A stretch of 64,000 bases of DNA, from NCBI RefSeq assembly GCF_022532105.1, contig NZ_CP092832.1:2013001-2077000 (forward strand). The letters run 5' to 3'. The position numbers and the translations under genes are program-made. Origin of the DNA: Flavobacterium sp. HJ-32-4 (GTDB lineage Bacteria; Bacteroidota; Bacteroidia; Flavobacteriales; Flavobacteriaceae). This document shows positions 7,248 through 16,541 of this stretch, one piece after another. Within the stretch, counting starts at the first letter, position 1; each line of letters opens with the position of its first letter. Under the pieces are notes generated by a model. It ran no database searches. It saw only the letters and a list, made by a program, of their open reading frames with translations, and was not told where the DNA came from.

Positions 7248-10200
7248 ATGAAAAATTTTATCATTTGCCTTATGGCGTTCATATGTCTACCCGCCTTCGT
7301 TTCCGCTCAGGGAATCAAGGGAAAAGTGGTAGATGAAAGTGGACTGCCATTACCGGGAGTGAGTGTTTCGTTGGTCGGCACCACTACGGGAACCGTTTCG
7401 GACATCGACGGTAATTTCTCCGTCAAAGCCAAAGCGGGCGACCAGCTTCAGTTCTCATTCGTTGGTTACACCACCCAAACCGTTTCGGCAGCGGACGGCA
7501 TGACGGTAAACATGCAATTGTCGGCTACCGAGTTGAAAGACGTAGTCGTTCAAATTGGTTACGGCTCAGCGAGCAAGCGCGATTTGACGGGTTCGATCGT
7601 GAAGATTAATGGGTCGGAGATCGCCGACAAGCCGAATGCAAACCCATTGGCTTCCCTTCAGGGACGGGTTGCCGGTCTGAGCGTCGTGAACAACGGGCAA
7701 CCGGGCAGTGAGCCAGACATCCGTATTCGTGGAACGGTAAGCCGTTTCAACACAAAACCTTTGTATGTTATTGACGGAATATGGAACGATAATATGTCTT
7801 TCGTTAACCCGAACGATATTGAGTCAGTTGAGATTTTGAAAGACCCTTCGTCCCTCGCGGTTTTTGGATCGAAAGGAGCTAACGGTGTCATCATCGTCAC
7901 AACGAAACGTGCAAAAGCCGGCAAAACCACTGTGACGTTTAACACCTCTGCCGGTGTCAAGGCGATTACAGGTAAGCCTGAGATGACCAATGCATCGCAA
8001 TTCCAATCGCTCTTTAACCAAGGGTTAGCGCAACAGGGAGCGGCACCATACGATTTCTCATTGTATACAGGAAATACGGACTGGGTGGATGCAATCAAGC
8101 AAGATTCTCCTATTATTTCCCAGTATAACCTTTCTGTCTCAAATGCGACCGAAACTAATAAGGTCTATTTGGGTGTGGGATACTTGCAAGAAGAAGGTCT
8201 GATTCGCAATGAACTCTACAAGAAGTTCACATTCAACTTCAATGACGAGCTGAAAATTGGAGATCGTATAAAAGTAGGAGGTGCCATGAATGGTTATGAT
8301 GCACGCAATCCACAACTTCACGATTTTATCGGTGCGCTTAATGCTACTCCGGTTGTTGAGGCGTTCAATCAAGATCAAGGACTTTACAATCAATTGCCAA
8401 ACGCAATTGGAGGGCCACAGATAGGTAACCCGTTGGCGGATGTTGAAATCATGCGCAATGGCACCCAGTTGAGCCGCGATACCCGTTTCGTAGGTAGTCT
8501 GTTCGCAGAAGTTCAGTTGATTGACGGTCTTTCACTCCGTGGTTCTTACCTGGGTGACCTTTGGTTCAACAGAAATAGGGGCTATACTCCGGTATTTAAT
8601 GTATGGGCGGCGGATGCACTCGTAACGCCAACAGAAGACCTTCGTATCACACCATATAGTGGCAATACACTTACTTCGGTAAACCAGGCCAAGACGGACT
8701 ATCAAAAGCTACAACAAGACGTCAACCTGACATATAAGAAGAGTTTCGGTAAGCACGACGTAACCGCATTGTTTGGTTACATGCGATATGAGGAAATCCT
8801 GTCTAGCATGTCAGGTAAAGTGACGCAGGAGCCAGGAGGTGATCCGATTCCAAATGACCCTCGTTGGTGGTGGTTGAATGTCTTCCCAACCGGTTCACAG
8901 GACGAAGATAACCGTACTGTTTCAAGTGAACAATGGGATCGTGCAACCGTGTCTTATCTGGGCCGGGTACTGTACAACTACGACGGTAAGTATATCTTCA
9001 ACGCGTCTTTCCGTCGAGATGGTTCTTCAGAATTGCGTAAGTGGCAGAATTTCTGGGCTGCGGGTATTGCCTGGGACATGAGCAAAGAAGCATTTATGCA
9101 AGGTTCTAAACTCAACTACCTGAAGGTAAAAGCGTCTACAGGTCAACTGGGTAACCAATTCCCAAGTATCCACTACCCGGGCTATCCGAACTACGTACCG
9201 GGTGCGAGCGCGGTGTTTGGGGAGCAACTGGTACCGGCCTACATTCTTGCTTTCCAGAACAACCCTAATCTTCAATGGGAGGTTGTAAGTTCGCTTGAAG
9301 GAGGCGTGGAATTGGCGACGTTCAATAATCGTCTGTCATTGGAAGCCAACTATTACACAAAGAGAACGACAAACCTGATCAACCCAGTATCGGGTACTGA
9401 CGACTATTATATCAACGCGGGTAGCATTGAAAACCGCGGCATCGAATTGATGGCTAGTTGGAGAGATAAAGTGGGCGACATTGAGTACTCCCTCTCTGGA
9501 AACCTTACAACCATGAAAAATGAGGTTACAGAAGTGTACAATCCAAACAACCTTCCGAACTATTACGTACTCGACGATATGACGATCTTCAAAGAAGGTA
9601 GTCCAATCGGATCCTTCTACGGCTATGTAGTAGACGGAGTATACCAATCGGTAGCCGACCTTCTCGATTCACCACCAAACTCACTCGGTGGCGGCGTGGG
9701 CGACTTGAAATTCAAAGATGTAAATGGAGATGGATCGATTACAGACGCTGACCGTACCGTCATCGGAAATCCGACACCTGATTTCACTTACGGAATCTCT
9801 GCTTCGGTAAACTGGAAAGGATTCAGTCTTTCTGCTGACTTTCAAGGTGTTTATGGAAATGAAATATGGCGTGCATGGGGTAACGGGGCGACCTACGCGC
9901 CGTTTAACTACCGTACAGACAGACTCAACGCCTGGAACGGACCTGGTACTTCAAACTGGGAGCCTCGTGTGAACCCAGATGCGGCGGGTTACAATACCTT
10001 GCCTTCTACTTATATGATCGAGGATGGAAGCTACTTCCGTGTACGTAACATCCAGATTGGGTACACATTTGACAGCAAGGTCCTCGACAAGCTTAAAATT
10101 GCAGGTCTTAAAATCTACCTGAACGCTCAAAACCCTTTCACTTGGAAAAACAACTCCGGATTCAGCCCTGAAGCTGGCGGAAGTCCTACCAAGTTCAGCA

Positions 10201-10262
10201 TCGATAGCGGCGGATATCCCGTTCCTTCCATTACAACGTTGGGCATCAATGCATCATTCTAA
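7248..10262 (+). CDS. SusC/RagA-family TonB-dependent outer membrane glycan transporter
   Basis: The 1004-residue product has a signal peptide (MKNFIICLMAFICLPAFVSAQ), a carboxypeptidase-regulatory-like beta domain (about 23-97; GKVVDESGLPLPGVSVSLVG, a SusC hallmark), a TonB plug (about 105-225; LQGRVAGLSVVNNGQPG, PLYVIDG, DIESVEILKDPSSLAVFGSKGANGVI-type block) and a C-terminal barrel ending in phenylalanine. It imports oligosaccharides across the outer membrane with energy from TonB-ExbBD. SusD follows 12 bp later, so the pair is one transcription unit. Control is probably by the regulator gene upstream through the repeats at 7064-7176. The substrate is inferred from the neighbouring GH144 and GH3 genes. 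Confidence 0.95.
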   Translation: MKNFIICLMAFICLPAFVSAQGIKGKVVDESGLPLPGVSVSLVGTTTGTVSDIDGNFSVKAKAGDQLQFSFVGYTTQTVSAADGMTVNMQLSATELKDVVVQIGYGSASKRDLTGSIVKINGSEIADKPNANPLASLQGRVAGLSVVNNGQPGSEPDIRIRGTVSRFNTKPLYVIDGIWNDNMSFVNPNDIESVEILKDPSSLAVFGSKGANGVIIVTTKRAKAGKTTVTFNTSAGVKAITGKPEMTNASQFQSLFNQGLAQQGAAPYDFSLYTGNTDWVDAIKQDSPIISQYNLSVSNATETNKVYLGVGYLQEEGLIRNELYKKFTFNFNDELKIGDRIKVGGAMNGYDARNPQLHDFIGALNATPVVEAFNQDQGLYNQLPNAIGGPQIGNPLADVEIMRNGTQLSRDTRFVGSLFAEVQLIDGLSLRGSYLGDLWFNRNRGYTPVFNVWAADALVTPTEDLRITPYSGNTLTSVNQAKTDYQKLQQDVNLTYKKSFGKHDVTALFGYMRYEEILSSMSGKVTQEPGGDPIPNDPRWWWLNVFPTGSQDEDNRTVSSEQWDRATVSYLGRVLYNYDGKYIFNASFRRDGSSELRKWQNFWAAGIAWDMSKEAFMQGSKLNYLKVKASTGQLGNQFPSIHYPGYPNYVPGASAVFGEQLVPAYILAFQNNPNLQWEVVSSLEGGVELATFNNRLSLEANYYTKRTTNLINPVSGTDDYYINAGSIENRGIELMASWRDKVGDIEYSLSGNLTTMKNEVTEVYNPNNLPNYYVLDDMTIFKEGSPIGSFYGYVVDGVYQSVADLLDSPPNSLGGGVGDLKFKDVNGDGSITDADRTVIGNPTPDFTYGISASVNWKGFSLSADFQGVYGNEIWRAWGNGATYAPFNYRTDRLNAWNGPGTSNWEPRVNPDAAGYNTLPSTYMIEDGSYFRVRNIQIGYTFDSKVLDKLKIAGLKIYLNAQNPFTWKNNSGFSPEAGGSPTKFSIDSGGYPVPSITTLGINASF

Positions 10263-10274
10263 AAAAAATGACTT

Positions 10275-11759
10275 ATGAAAAACAATAGAATTTTAAAATT
10301 TTCTCTGATCGGTGTGTTGTTGCTGGCAGGTTTGAGCGCCTGTAACGACTCCGATTTTCTAGACCGCAAACCTTTAGGTCTTGCAACCGAAGGCGACCTG
10401 TCGAATACGGGTGGCTTCGAGGAAAAGGCATTTGGTTTATACGGACAGTTGCGCACGGAAGACGGCGTAACGAACTGGGTACGCTATTGGTTCCAAAGCA
10501 TTCGCTCGGATGACGCCATGAAAGGAAGTAACACCGGTGACCAGGCCAGCCAGGGTACCGTATTTGATAGCTTTCAGTATCAGGCAGCGAATGGCTTTGC
10601 CGAGGCGAACTGGAAAGGACATTACCGCATCATCTATTCGTGTAATGATCTGATTGCAGCGGTGGATGCACTTCCATCACCCGATTCAGGTTCGTTGATA
10701 AACAAAGCAGAGGCATGTGCCATCCGCGCTTTTTGTTTCTTTGAACTACGTCGTGATTTTGGGGAGATTCCTCTCGTAACTAACGTAGTCGATACGCCAC
10801 AGGATGAGATCAAGGCAAAATCGTCGGTAGCGGAAGTTGACCAACAAATTATCGCCGACCTGACCTTCGCGGCTGAGCATCTTCCAGTAAGTTGGCCTGC
10901 CTATCCGGGTCGTGCTACAAAAGGTTTCGCCCAGACGCTGTTAGGAAAAGTATACCTTTATGAAGGAAACTGGGCCCAGGCACTGGCGCAATTTGAAAAT
11001 GTGATCAACAGCGGTACTTATGGATTGTATCAAGACCGTAGCAAACTGTTTCTGAAAGAAGCAGACAACTCTCCAGAGTCTGTTTTCGAGATTCAGTTCC
11101 TCCGTGTTGGTTCTACCAATTATTCTAACAACTATTGGGAATCACAAGGTATCCGCGGTAGCGCCGTATGGGATTTGGGCTGGGGCTTCAACGTTCCGAC
11201 ACAGAACCTGATAGACGCTTTCGGTTCAAGCGATCCGAGATTGGGCCAAACGGTACTCTTCTCAGGTCAGGACGACGGTTACGGAAATGTAATTCCTTCT
11301 GCTCCGCCGCTCGACCAACCATATTGGAACAAGAAGGCCTATACGTTGAAAAGTGAGCGTGAGGCATTTGGGGAAAACAAAAACCACTGGGCCAATATTC
11401 GCATCATTCGCTACGCAGATGTGCTTTTGATGGCTGCTGAAGCAGCAAATGAACTCGGACAGACTTCCGTGGCAACAGGCTACCTGAACCAGGTTCGTGC
11501 TCGTGCCCGGGCTAACAACTCGAGCGTATTGCCGGACATTACATCAGGTGATCAAACAACCGTACGCAATGCCATCAAACTCGAGAGAAGACTCGAACTG
11601 GCGCTGGAAGGCGAACGCTTCTACGACCTTGTTCGTTGGGGTGATGCCACCACCGTTTTGGCTCCAAACGGCTATGCCGACAAAAACAAATGGTTCCCGA
11701 TTCCGCAGTTTGCGATCGACCAGTCCAACGGTGTGCTGATCCAGAACCCTAACTATTGA
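10275..11759 (+). CDS. SusD/RagB-family surface glycan-binding lipoprotein
   Basis: The 494-residue product starts MKNNRILKFSLIGVLLLAG with lipobox LSAC, so it is a lipoprotein. NDSDFLDRKPLG after the Cys, the N-terminal SusD-like region (about 25-220) and the C-terminal RagB/SusD block (KNHWANIRIIRYADVLLMAA, then ERRLELALEGERFYDLVRWG) are diagnostic. SusD forms the lid of the SusC channel and binds the glycan at the cell surface. It lies 12 bp after susC and 26 bp before the LamG lipoprotein, within one operon. Confidence 0.95.
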   Translation: MKNNRILKFSLIGVLLLAGLSACNDSDFLDRKPLGLATEGDLSNTGGFEEKAFGLYGQLRTEDGVTNWVRYWFQSIRSDDAMKGSNTGDQASQGTVFDSFQYQAANGFAEANWKGHYRIIYSCNDLIAAVDALPSPDSGSLINKAEACAIRAFCFFELRRDFGEIPLVTNVVDTPQDEIKAKSSVAEVDQQIIADLTFAAEHLPVSWPAYPGRATKGFAQTLLGKVYLYEGNWAQALAQFENVINSGTYGLYQDRSKLFLKEADNSPESVFEIQFLRVGSTNYSNNYWESQGIRGSAVWDLGWGFNVPTQNLIDAFGSSDPRLGQTVLFSGQDDGYGNVIPSAPPLDQPYWNKKAYTLKSEREAFGENKNHWANIRIIRYADVLLMAAEAANELGQTSVATGYLNQVRARARANNSSVLPDITSGDQTTVRNAIKLERRLELALEGERFYDLVRWGDATTVLAPNGYADKNKWFPIPQFAIDQSNGVLIQNPNY

Positions 11760-11785
11760 TGAATAATGTGTAATCCACAAATATC

Positions 11786-12646
11786 ATGACTATGAAAAGA
11801 ATGAAGTTTACCAATTTGAGCCTTGTGCTTCTGGGAGCACTGGCATTTACGGGTTGCCAACAGATGGACCAACCAGCTTTGGGCGATTATCCGATCGATG
11901 AAAATCCTGCGGGAGGACCATTGAAATTTTATGTAACCTTTGACCGCGAGAGTGATAACAAGCTCATGCAGGCGGTTGATGAAACGCGTGCCAAGTTCCC
12001 AAGTGACAATAGCTTCACACAGGGGGAAGGCGTGTCGGGTAAAGGTGCCTGGGGCGTTTCCGACAAGATGATTACGTATTCAAGTGCAAACGACTGGGCT
12101 GCTACAGCCGAGAGTTTCACGTTATCATTTTGGGAGAAGCACAACGGTCAGACGAAGAATGGCACAAACCCTGGTGCTGAGCACGTATTCAGTATCCCAT
12201 CTTCTAACGGGCACTGGTCAGGCGCTACCATGTTCCTGTTGTTCGATGCAGCACCTACCACTACGGCAGCCGCTGTTAAGTTTGTGATGGTCGACAAGAA
12301 TATGGCCGACACCTGGATGACGTGGGAAGGCGGCGGTTCCATCGAAGGAATCATCGACAACCAGTGGCACCACTTTGTGTTTACCTACAACGCAAGTACG
12401 TCTGATTTCACGCTTTGGATCGACGGTGTCAACAAAGGAACTAAGACTTGGACAGGTCACGGGCCGCTCAACCTCGACGCTGCAAAAGTGTCTGGTTTCC
12501 GTATCGGAAATGGTCCACAGTCGCAAATTCCTAGCGGTGACAACTGGCTGTATTCGAACTGGAAAGGCGGACTCGACCAATTCCGCTTGTACAACACAGT
12601 GTTGACCGAAGCTGAGATCCAGGATCTCTTCACAAATAAGAAGTAA
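11786..12646 (+). CDS. LamG/concanavalin-A-like lipoprotein, probable surface glycan-binding protein
   Basis: The product is 286 residues, or 284 from the second ATG at 11792, which may be the true start. MKRMKFTNLSLVLLGALAFTGC gives a lipobox Cys. Residues about 45-285 form a LamG-like jelly-roll: LKFYVTFDRESDN at the start, AESFTLSFWEKHNGQ, DNQWHHFVFTYNAST, FTLWIDGVNKGT and LDQFRLYNTVLTEAEIQDL at the end are the typical strands. No catalytic motif of GH16 (ExDxE) is seen, so a binding role is more likely than hydrolysis. It sits where SusE/F-type proteins sit in other PULs and is followed by a strong terminator, which ends the susC-susD-LamG unit or attenuates it. Confidence 0.8.
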   Translation: MTMKRMKFTNLSLVLLGALAFTGCQQMDQPALGDYPIDENPAGGPLKFYVTFDRESDNKLMQAVDETRAKFPSDNSFTQGEGVSGKGAWGVSDKMITYSSANDWAATAESFTLSFWEKHNGQTKNGTNPGAEHVFSIPSSNGHWSGATMFLLFDAAPTTTAAAVKFVMVDKNMADTWMTWEGGGSIEGIIDNQWHHFVFTYNASTSDFTLWIDGVNKGTKTWTGHGPLNLDAAKVSGFRIGNGPQSQIPSGDNWLYSNWKGGLDQFRLYNTVLTEAEIQDLFTNKK

Positions 12647-12652
12647 TTGCAT

Positions 12653-12686
12653 AGCCTGCCAGGTGTAGGCCTGGCAGGCTTTTTTA
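12653..12686 (+). terminator. Strong rho-independent terminator after the LamG gene
   Basis: AGCCTGCCAGG (12653-12663), loop TGTAGG, CCTGGCAGGCT (12670-12680), then TTTTTA. The 11-bp perfect stem separates susC-susD-LamG from the glycoside hydrolase genes, although the next ATG is only 10 bp further on. Confidence 0.85.
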
Positions 12687-12695
12687 TTGCCCCCA

Positions 12696-14060
12696 ATGAG
12701 ATTAATCCACTACATACCTTGTTCACTTTTATTGTTGTTCCTCAATTGTAGCAACGATAATTCAAAACCGAATCCCGTAAACGAGAACCCGACGTATACT
12801 GATACAGAGCTTCTCGATATGGTACAGAAAGACGCCCTCAAATATTTTTGGGACTATGCGCATCCTGTATCGAAACTGGCGCGCGAGCGCTACCACGTTG
12901 ACCAACCGACCTTTGATCAGGATATCGTAACGACTGGCGGTTCCGGCTTTGGTATCCTTACATTGCTGGTAGGTATTGAAAGAGGCTTTGTCCCCAGGGC
13001 GGAGGCTGTTTCAAGGCTTACTACCGCAATGGATTTCCTTGCCAACGCAGACCGTTTCCACGGTGCCTGGCCGCACTGGATGAACGGCAATACCGGCGAT
13101 GTCATTCCGTTCGGAACGGTTGACAATGGCGGTGACCTCGTAGAAACGGCTTTTTTATGTGAGGCGTTGATTTGCGTACGTGAGTATTTCAAAAACGGAA
13201 CGACTGCCGAACAGCAACTGGCCCAAAAGGCCGACGTTCTTTGGAAAGGAGTAGAGTGGAACTGGTATACCAAAGGAGGCGAAGACGCTCTCTATTGGCA
13301 CTGGTCACCCAACTACGGCTGGCAGATGAATTTCAAACTGGAAGGATACAACGAGTGCCTCGTAACCTACGTGCTCGCTGCTTCATCTCCCACCTATGCC
13401 GTAGGCGCCGCCGCCTATCACACGGCCTGGGCGCGCAGTGGAGGAATCGTGCACAACGGACAACAGTACGGCTATCCCGTTATCCTCAATCACAATGGCG
13501 CAACTGGCAATGTCGGACCACTTTTTTGGGCGCATTATTCCTACCTCGGACTCGATCCGACGCAGCTCACCGACCAATACGCCAACTATTGGGACCTGAA
13601 CCGGAACCATTCGATGATTATCTATGAATATTGCAAGGCTAACCCAAGGAACTATTTCGGTTATTCGGATAAATGCTGGGGCTTAACGGCGAGCTATACC
13701 CGAAACGATGATGGTACCACCGGCTATGCCGCGCACCAGCCATTGGAAGACCGGGGTGTGATCAGTCCGACCGCAGCGCTGTCGTCATTCCCCTACACGC
13801 CCGAGCAGTCGATGCGCTTCCTTCGGTATCTGTATGAAGAGAAGAAAAATAGTTATGTAGGAGTCGCAGGGCCATATGATGCGTTTTCGCCGAATTACAG
13901 CTGGGTGACGCCGCGCTACCTCGCCATTGACCAAGGTACCATTGCCCCGATGATCGAGAACTACCGTTCCGGGCTGTTGTGGAATTTGTTCATGAACGCA
14001 CCGGAAGTCCGCCAAGGCTTGCAAAACCTCGGCTTCTCGTCATCGAAACACGGAATTTAA
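12696..14060 (+). CDS. GH144-type (COG5368) endo-beta-1,2-glucanase lipoprotein
   Basis: The 454-residue product starts at ATG 12696 (an in-frame TTG at 12687 lies in the terminator tail and is less likely). MRLIHYIPCSLLLLFLNC is a lipoprotein signal. The body matches the 'glucoamylase' COG5368 family, which includes the characterised GH144 endo-beta-1,2-glucanases of Chitinophaga and Parabacteroides. Visible family blocks are FGTVDNGGDLVETAFLCEAL (E150), YWHWSPNYGWQMNFKLEGYN followed by ECLVTYVLAASSP (E216, E220), and GPYDAFSPNYSWV. It would cut long beta-1,2-glucan into sophoro-oligosaccharides at the cell surface for SusC uptake. The family is certain; the linkage it cuts is inferred from family members. 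Confidence 0.8.
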   Translation: MRLIHYIPCSLLLLFLNCSNDNSKPNPVNENPTYTDTELLDMVQKDALKYFWDYAHPVSKLARERYHVDQPTFDQDIVTTGGSGFGILTLLVGIERGFVPRAEAVSRLTTAMDFLANADRFHGAWPHWMNGNTGDVIPFGTVDNGGDLVETAFLCEALICVREYFKNGTTAEQQLAQKADVLWKGVEWNWYTKGGEDALYWHWSPNYGWQMNFKLEGYNECLVTYVLAASSPTYAVGAAAYHTAWARSGGIVHNGQQYGYPVILNHNGATGNVGPLFWAHYSYLGLDPTQLTDQYANYWDLNRNHSMIIYEYCKANPRNYFGYSDKCWGLTASYTRNDDGTTGYAAHQPLEDRGVISPTAALSSFPYTPEQSMRFLRYLYEEKKNSYVGVAGPYDAFSPNYSWVTPRYLAIDQGTIAPMIENYRSGLLWNLFMNAPEVRQGLQNLGFSSSKHGI

Positions 14061-14116
14061 ATTGAGATTTCATACTATAGGTTTAAGTTAGAGTTATTAT
14101 TGATTTTTTTAGTTAT

Positions 14117-14152
14117 CAGGCCTTTTTCTTCATCGATTAAGGCCTGTTTTTT
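14117..14152 (+). terminator. Rho-independent terminator after GH144
   Basis: CAGGCCTT (14117-14124) and AAGGCCTG (14139-14146) pair, followed by six T. It lies between the GH144 and first GH3 genes. Confidence 0.75.
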
Positions 14153-14239
14153 GAAACTTTGCAGACGCCGACGTATCTTCCGCCACTAAGCAGGGCGATA
14201 AGCCGAGGCGTAGTTTATATACAACCCAAATACCATCTG

Positions 14240-16537
14240 ATGAAGCACACATTGATTTTGGCGCTCGCCGTTTTTTCCCTGGCGGGCCACGCGCAAAAGA
14301 AAACCGTTAAACAAACACCCCTCAAGCCAAAAGCCGAGTTCGTCTCCGAGTTGATGTCAAAAATGACACTTGAAGAAAAACTGGGTCAGTTGAACCTGCC
14401 GACCTCAGGCGACATTACCACCGGTCAGTCGGGCAGTTGGGATATTGCATCCAAAATTCAGGAGGGTAAAGTCGGAGGATTGTTTAACATCAAATCCGTA
14501 GCCAAAATCCGGGAAGTACAGAAGCTCGCCGTCGAAAAAAGCCGTCTCAAGATTCCCCTTATTTTTGGGATGGATGTCATCCATGGCTATGAAACGGTGT
14601 TCCCGATTCCGCTCGGACTCGCCTCAAGCTGGGATATGGCCGCCATTGAACAAAGTGCCCGTGTGGCCGCACAGGAAGCCACCGCCGATGGTATCAACTG
14701 GACGTTTTCCCCTATGGTTGACATCAGCCGTGACGCCCGGTGGGGCCGCGGTGCCGAAGGTTCCGGAGAAGATCCCTTCCTCGGAAGCCGGATTGCCGAG
14801 GCGATGGTGCGCGGTTACCAAGGCGATGACCTTTCCCGAAACAATACCATGCTGTCGTGTGTCAAACACTTCGCACTATATGGTGGCGCCGAGTCGGGTC
14901 GTGATTACAATACCGTCGACATGAGCCGCATCCGGATGTACAACGACTACCTTCCACCGTACAAAGCCGCAATAGATGCAGGTGCAGGTTCTGTTATGGC
15001 ATCCTTCAATGAAATCGATGGCGTTCCCGCCACCGGAAACAAGTGGTTGCTCACCGACCTTCTCCGTAAACAATGGGGATTTAAAGGGTTTGTCGTAACC
15101 GACTATACCGGAATCAATGAAATGATCGACCACGGCATGGGTAATTTGCAGGATGTATCCGCACTCGCCCTTAACGCCGGTGTCGATATGGATATGGTAG
15201 GGGAAGGCTTCCTTACCACACTCAAAAAATCACTCGTTGAAGGACGCGTGTCAATCGAACAAATTGACAAGGCCGTGCGCCTCATCCTCGAGGCGAAGTA
15301 CGACTTAGGTCTTTTCCAGGATCCGTACCGTTATTGTGACCTGAATCGCGCCAAAACGGAGGTGTTCAGCCAGACACACCGCGACATCGCCCGCAAAATT
15401 GCCGCCCAATCGATGGTACTGCTGAAAAACCAGGGGCAACTCCTGCCGTTGAAAAAATCAGGCACGATCGCCGTCATTGGACCACTTGCGGATAACAAAG
15501 AGAATATGGGTGGCACCTGGAGTGTAGCGGCCCGTATGGAAAACGCAACCTCACTTGTAGCCGGTCTGCGTGCCGTAGCCGGTCCGAACGCGAAAATTGT
15601 AACGGCTAAAGGCAGTAACCTCGACTACGACGCGAATTTCGAGACGAATGCCACCATGTTTGGCAAAACCTTTCACCGCGATAACCGCACCGACAAGCAA
15701 CTCCTCGACGAAGCCCTTGCGGTCGCCAAAACAGCGGATGTAATCGTAGCCGCACTGGGGGAATCGGCGGAAATGTCAGGTGAGAGCAGCAGCCGCACCC
15801 AACTCGAGATCCCGCAGGCGCAACAGGACTTACTGAACGCCTTACTCGCCACCGGAAAACCGGTTGTGTTGGTGCTGTTCACAGGTCGTGCGCTCGTACT
15901 GACAGAAGAAGACAAATCCGTTCCGGCCATCCTGAATGTGTGGTTTGCCGGTTCCGAAGCAGGCTTTGCCATTGGCGACGTCCTTTTCGGCAATGTGAAC
16001 CCATCCGGTAAGCTGCCGGTCACGTTCCCGCGCAGTGTAGGCCAAGTGCCGATTTACTATGCTGCCAAGAATACCGGCCGTCCGCTGGGCAATAAAGAAG
16101 GCAAATTCGAGAAGTTCCGTTCCAACTATATTGACGAGCGCAACGAACCACTCTATCCTTTTGGTTATGGCCTGAGCTATTCCCGCTTCCAATATGATAA
16201 CATCCGGATTTCATCAGGTAAGATGAAAGAAGGAGAGACGCTGACCGTGTCGGTCGATGTCACGAATACCGGAGCGTATGACGGGGCCGAGGTCGTCCAG
16301 TTGTATATCCGCGACCTGGTGGGCTCGGTAACACGCCCGGTGCGCGAACTGAAAGACTTCCAGAAGGTAATGTTCCGTAAAGGCGAAAAGAAAACCGTCA
16401 CGTTCACGATTGACGCCAACGACCTTAAATTCTATAACAGCGACTTGCAGTGGGTGGCCGAGCCGGGCATGTTCAAGGTATTCCTGGGCGGCGATTCAAA
16501 CGCCCGTCTGGAAGCCGATTTCGAATTGGTAAAATAG
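14240..16537 (+). CDS. GH3 beta-glucosidase (BglX type), periplasmic, copy 1
   Basis: Start ATG 14240 gives the signal peptide MKHTLILALAVFSLAGHAQ; the longer TTG frame from 14159 adds an implausible tail. The 765-residue product has the three-domain GH3 layout: a TIM-barrel domain (DVIHGYETVFPIPLGLASSW, then WGRGAEGSGEDPFLGS), an alpha/beta sandwich, and a C-terminal FnIII-like domain (about 660-765, EVVQLYIRDLVGSVTRPVRE). The nucleophile is D288 in GFVVTDYTG and the likely acid/base is E515 in MSGESSSR. It releases glucose from the non-reducing end of beta-gluco-oligosaccharides, here probably sophorose and longer products of GH144. The next gene, a paralog, begins 4 bp after its stop, so the two are co-transcribed. 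Confidence 0.92.
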   Translation: MKHTLILALAVFSLAGHAQKKTVKQTPLKPKAEFVSELMSKMTLEEKLGQLNLPTSGDITTGQSGSWDIASKIQEGKVGGLFNIKSVAKIREVQKLAVEKSRLKIPLIFGMDVIHGYETVFPIPLGLASSWDMAAIEQSARVAAQEATADGINWTFSPMVDISRDARWGRGAEGSGEDPFLGSRIAEAMVRGYQGDDLSRNNTMLSCVKHFALYGGAESGRDYNTVDMSRIRMYNDYLPPYKAAIDAGAGSVMASFNEIDGVPATGNKWLLTDLLRKQWGFKGFVVTDYTGINEMIDHGMGNLQDVSALALNAGVDMDMVGEGFLTTLKKSLVEGRVSIEQIDKAVRLILEAKYDLGLFQDPYRYCDLNRAKTEVFSQTHRDIARKIAAQSMVLLKNQGQLLPLKKSGTIAVIGPLADNKENMGGTWSVAARMENATSLVAGLRAVAGPNAKIVTAKGSNLDYDANFETNATMFGKTFHRDNRTDKQLLDEALAVAKTADVIVAALGESAEMSGESSSRTQLEIPQAQQDLLNALLATGKPVVLVLFTGRALVLTEEDKSVPAILNVWFAGSEAGFAIGDVLFGNVNPSGKLPVTFPRSVGQVPIYYAAKNTGRPLGNKEGKFEKFRSNYIDERNEPLYPFGYGLSYSRFQYDNIRISSGKMKEGETLTVSVDVTNTGAYDGAEVVQLYIRDLVGSVTRPVRELKDFQKVMFRKGEKKTVTFTIDANDLKFYNSDLQWVAEPGMFKVFLGGDSNARLEADFELVK

Positions 16538-16541
16538 CAAT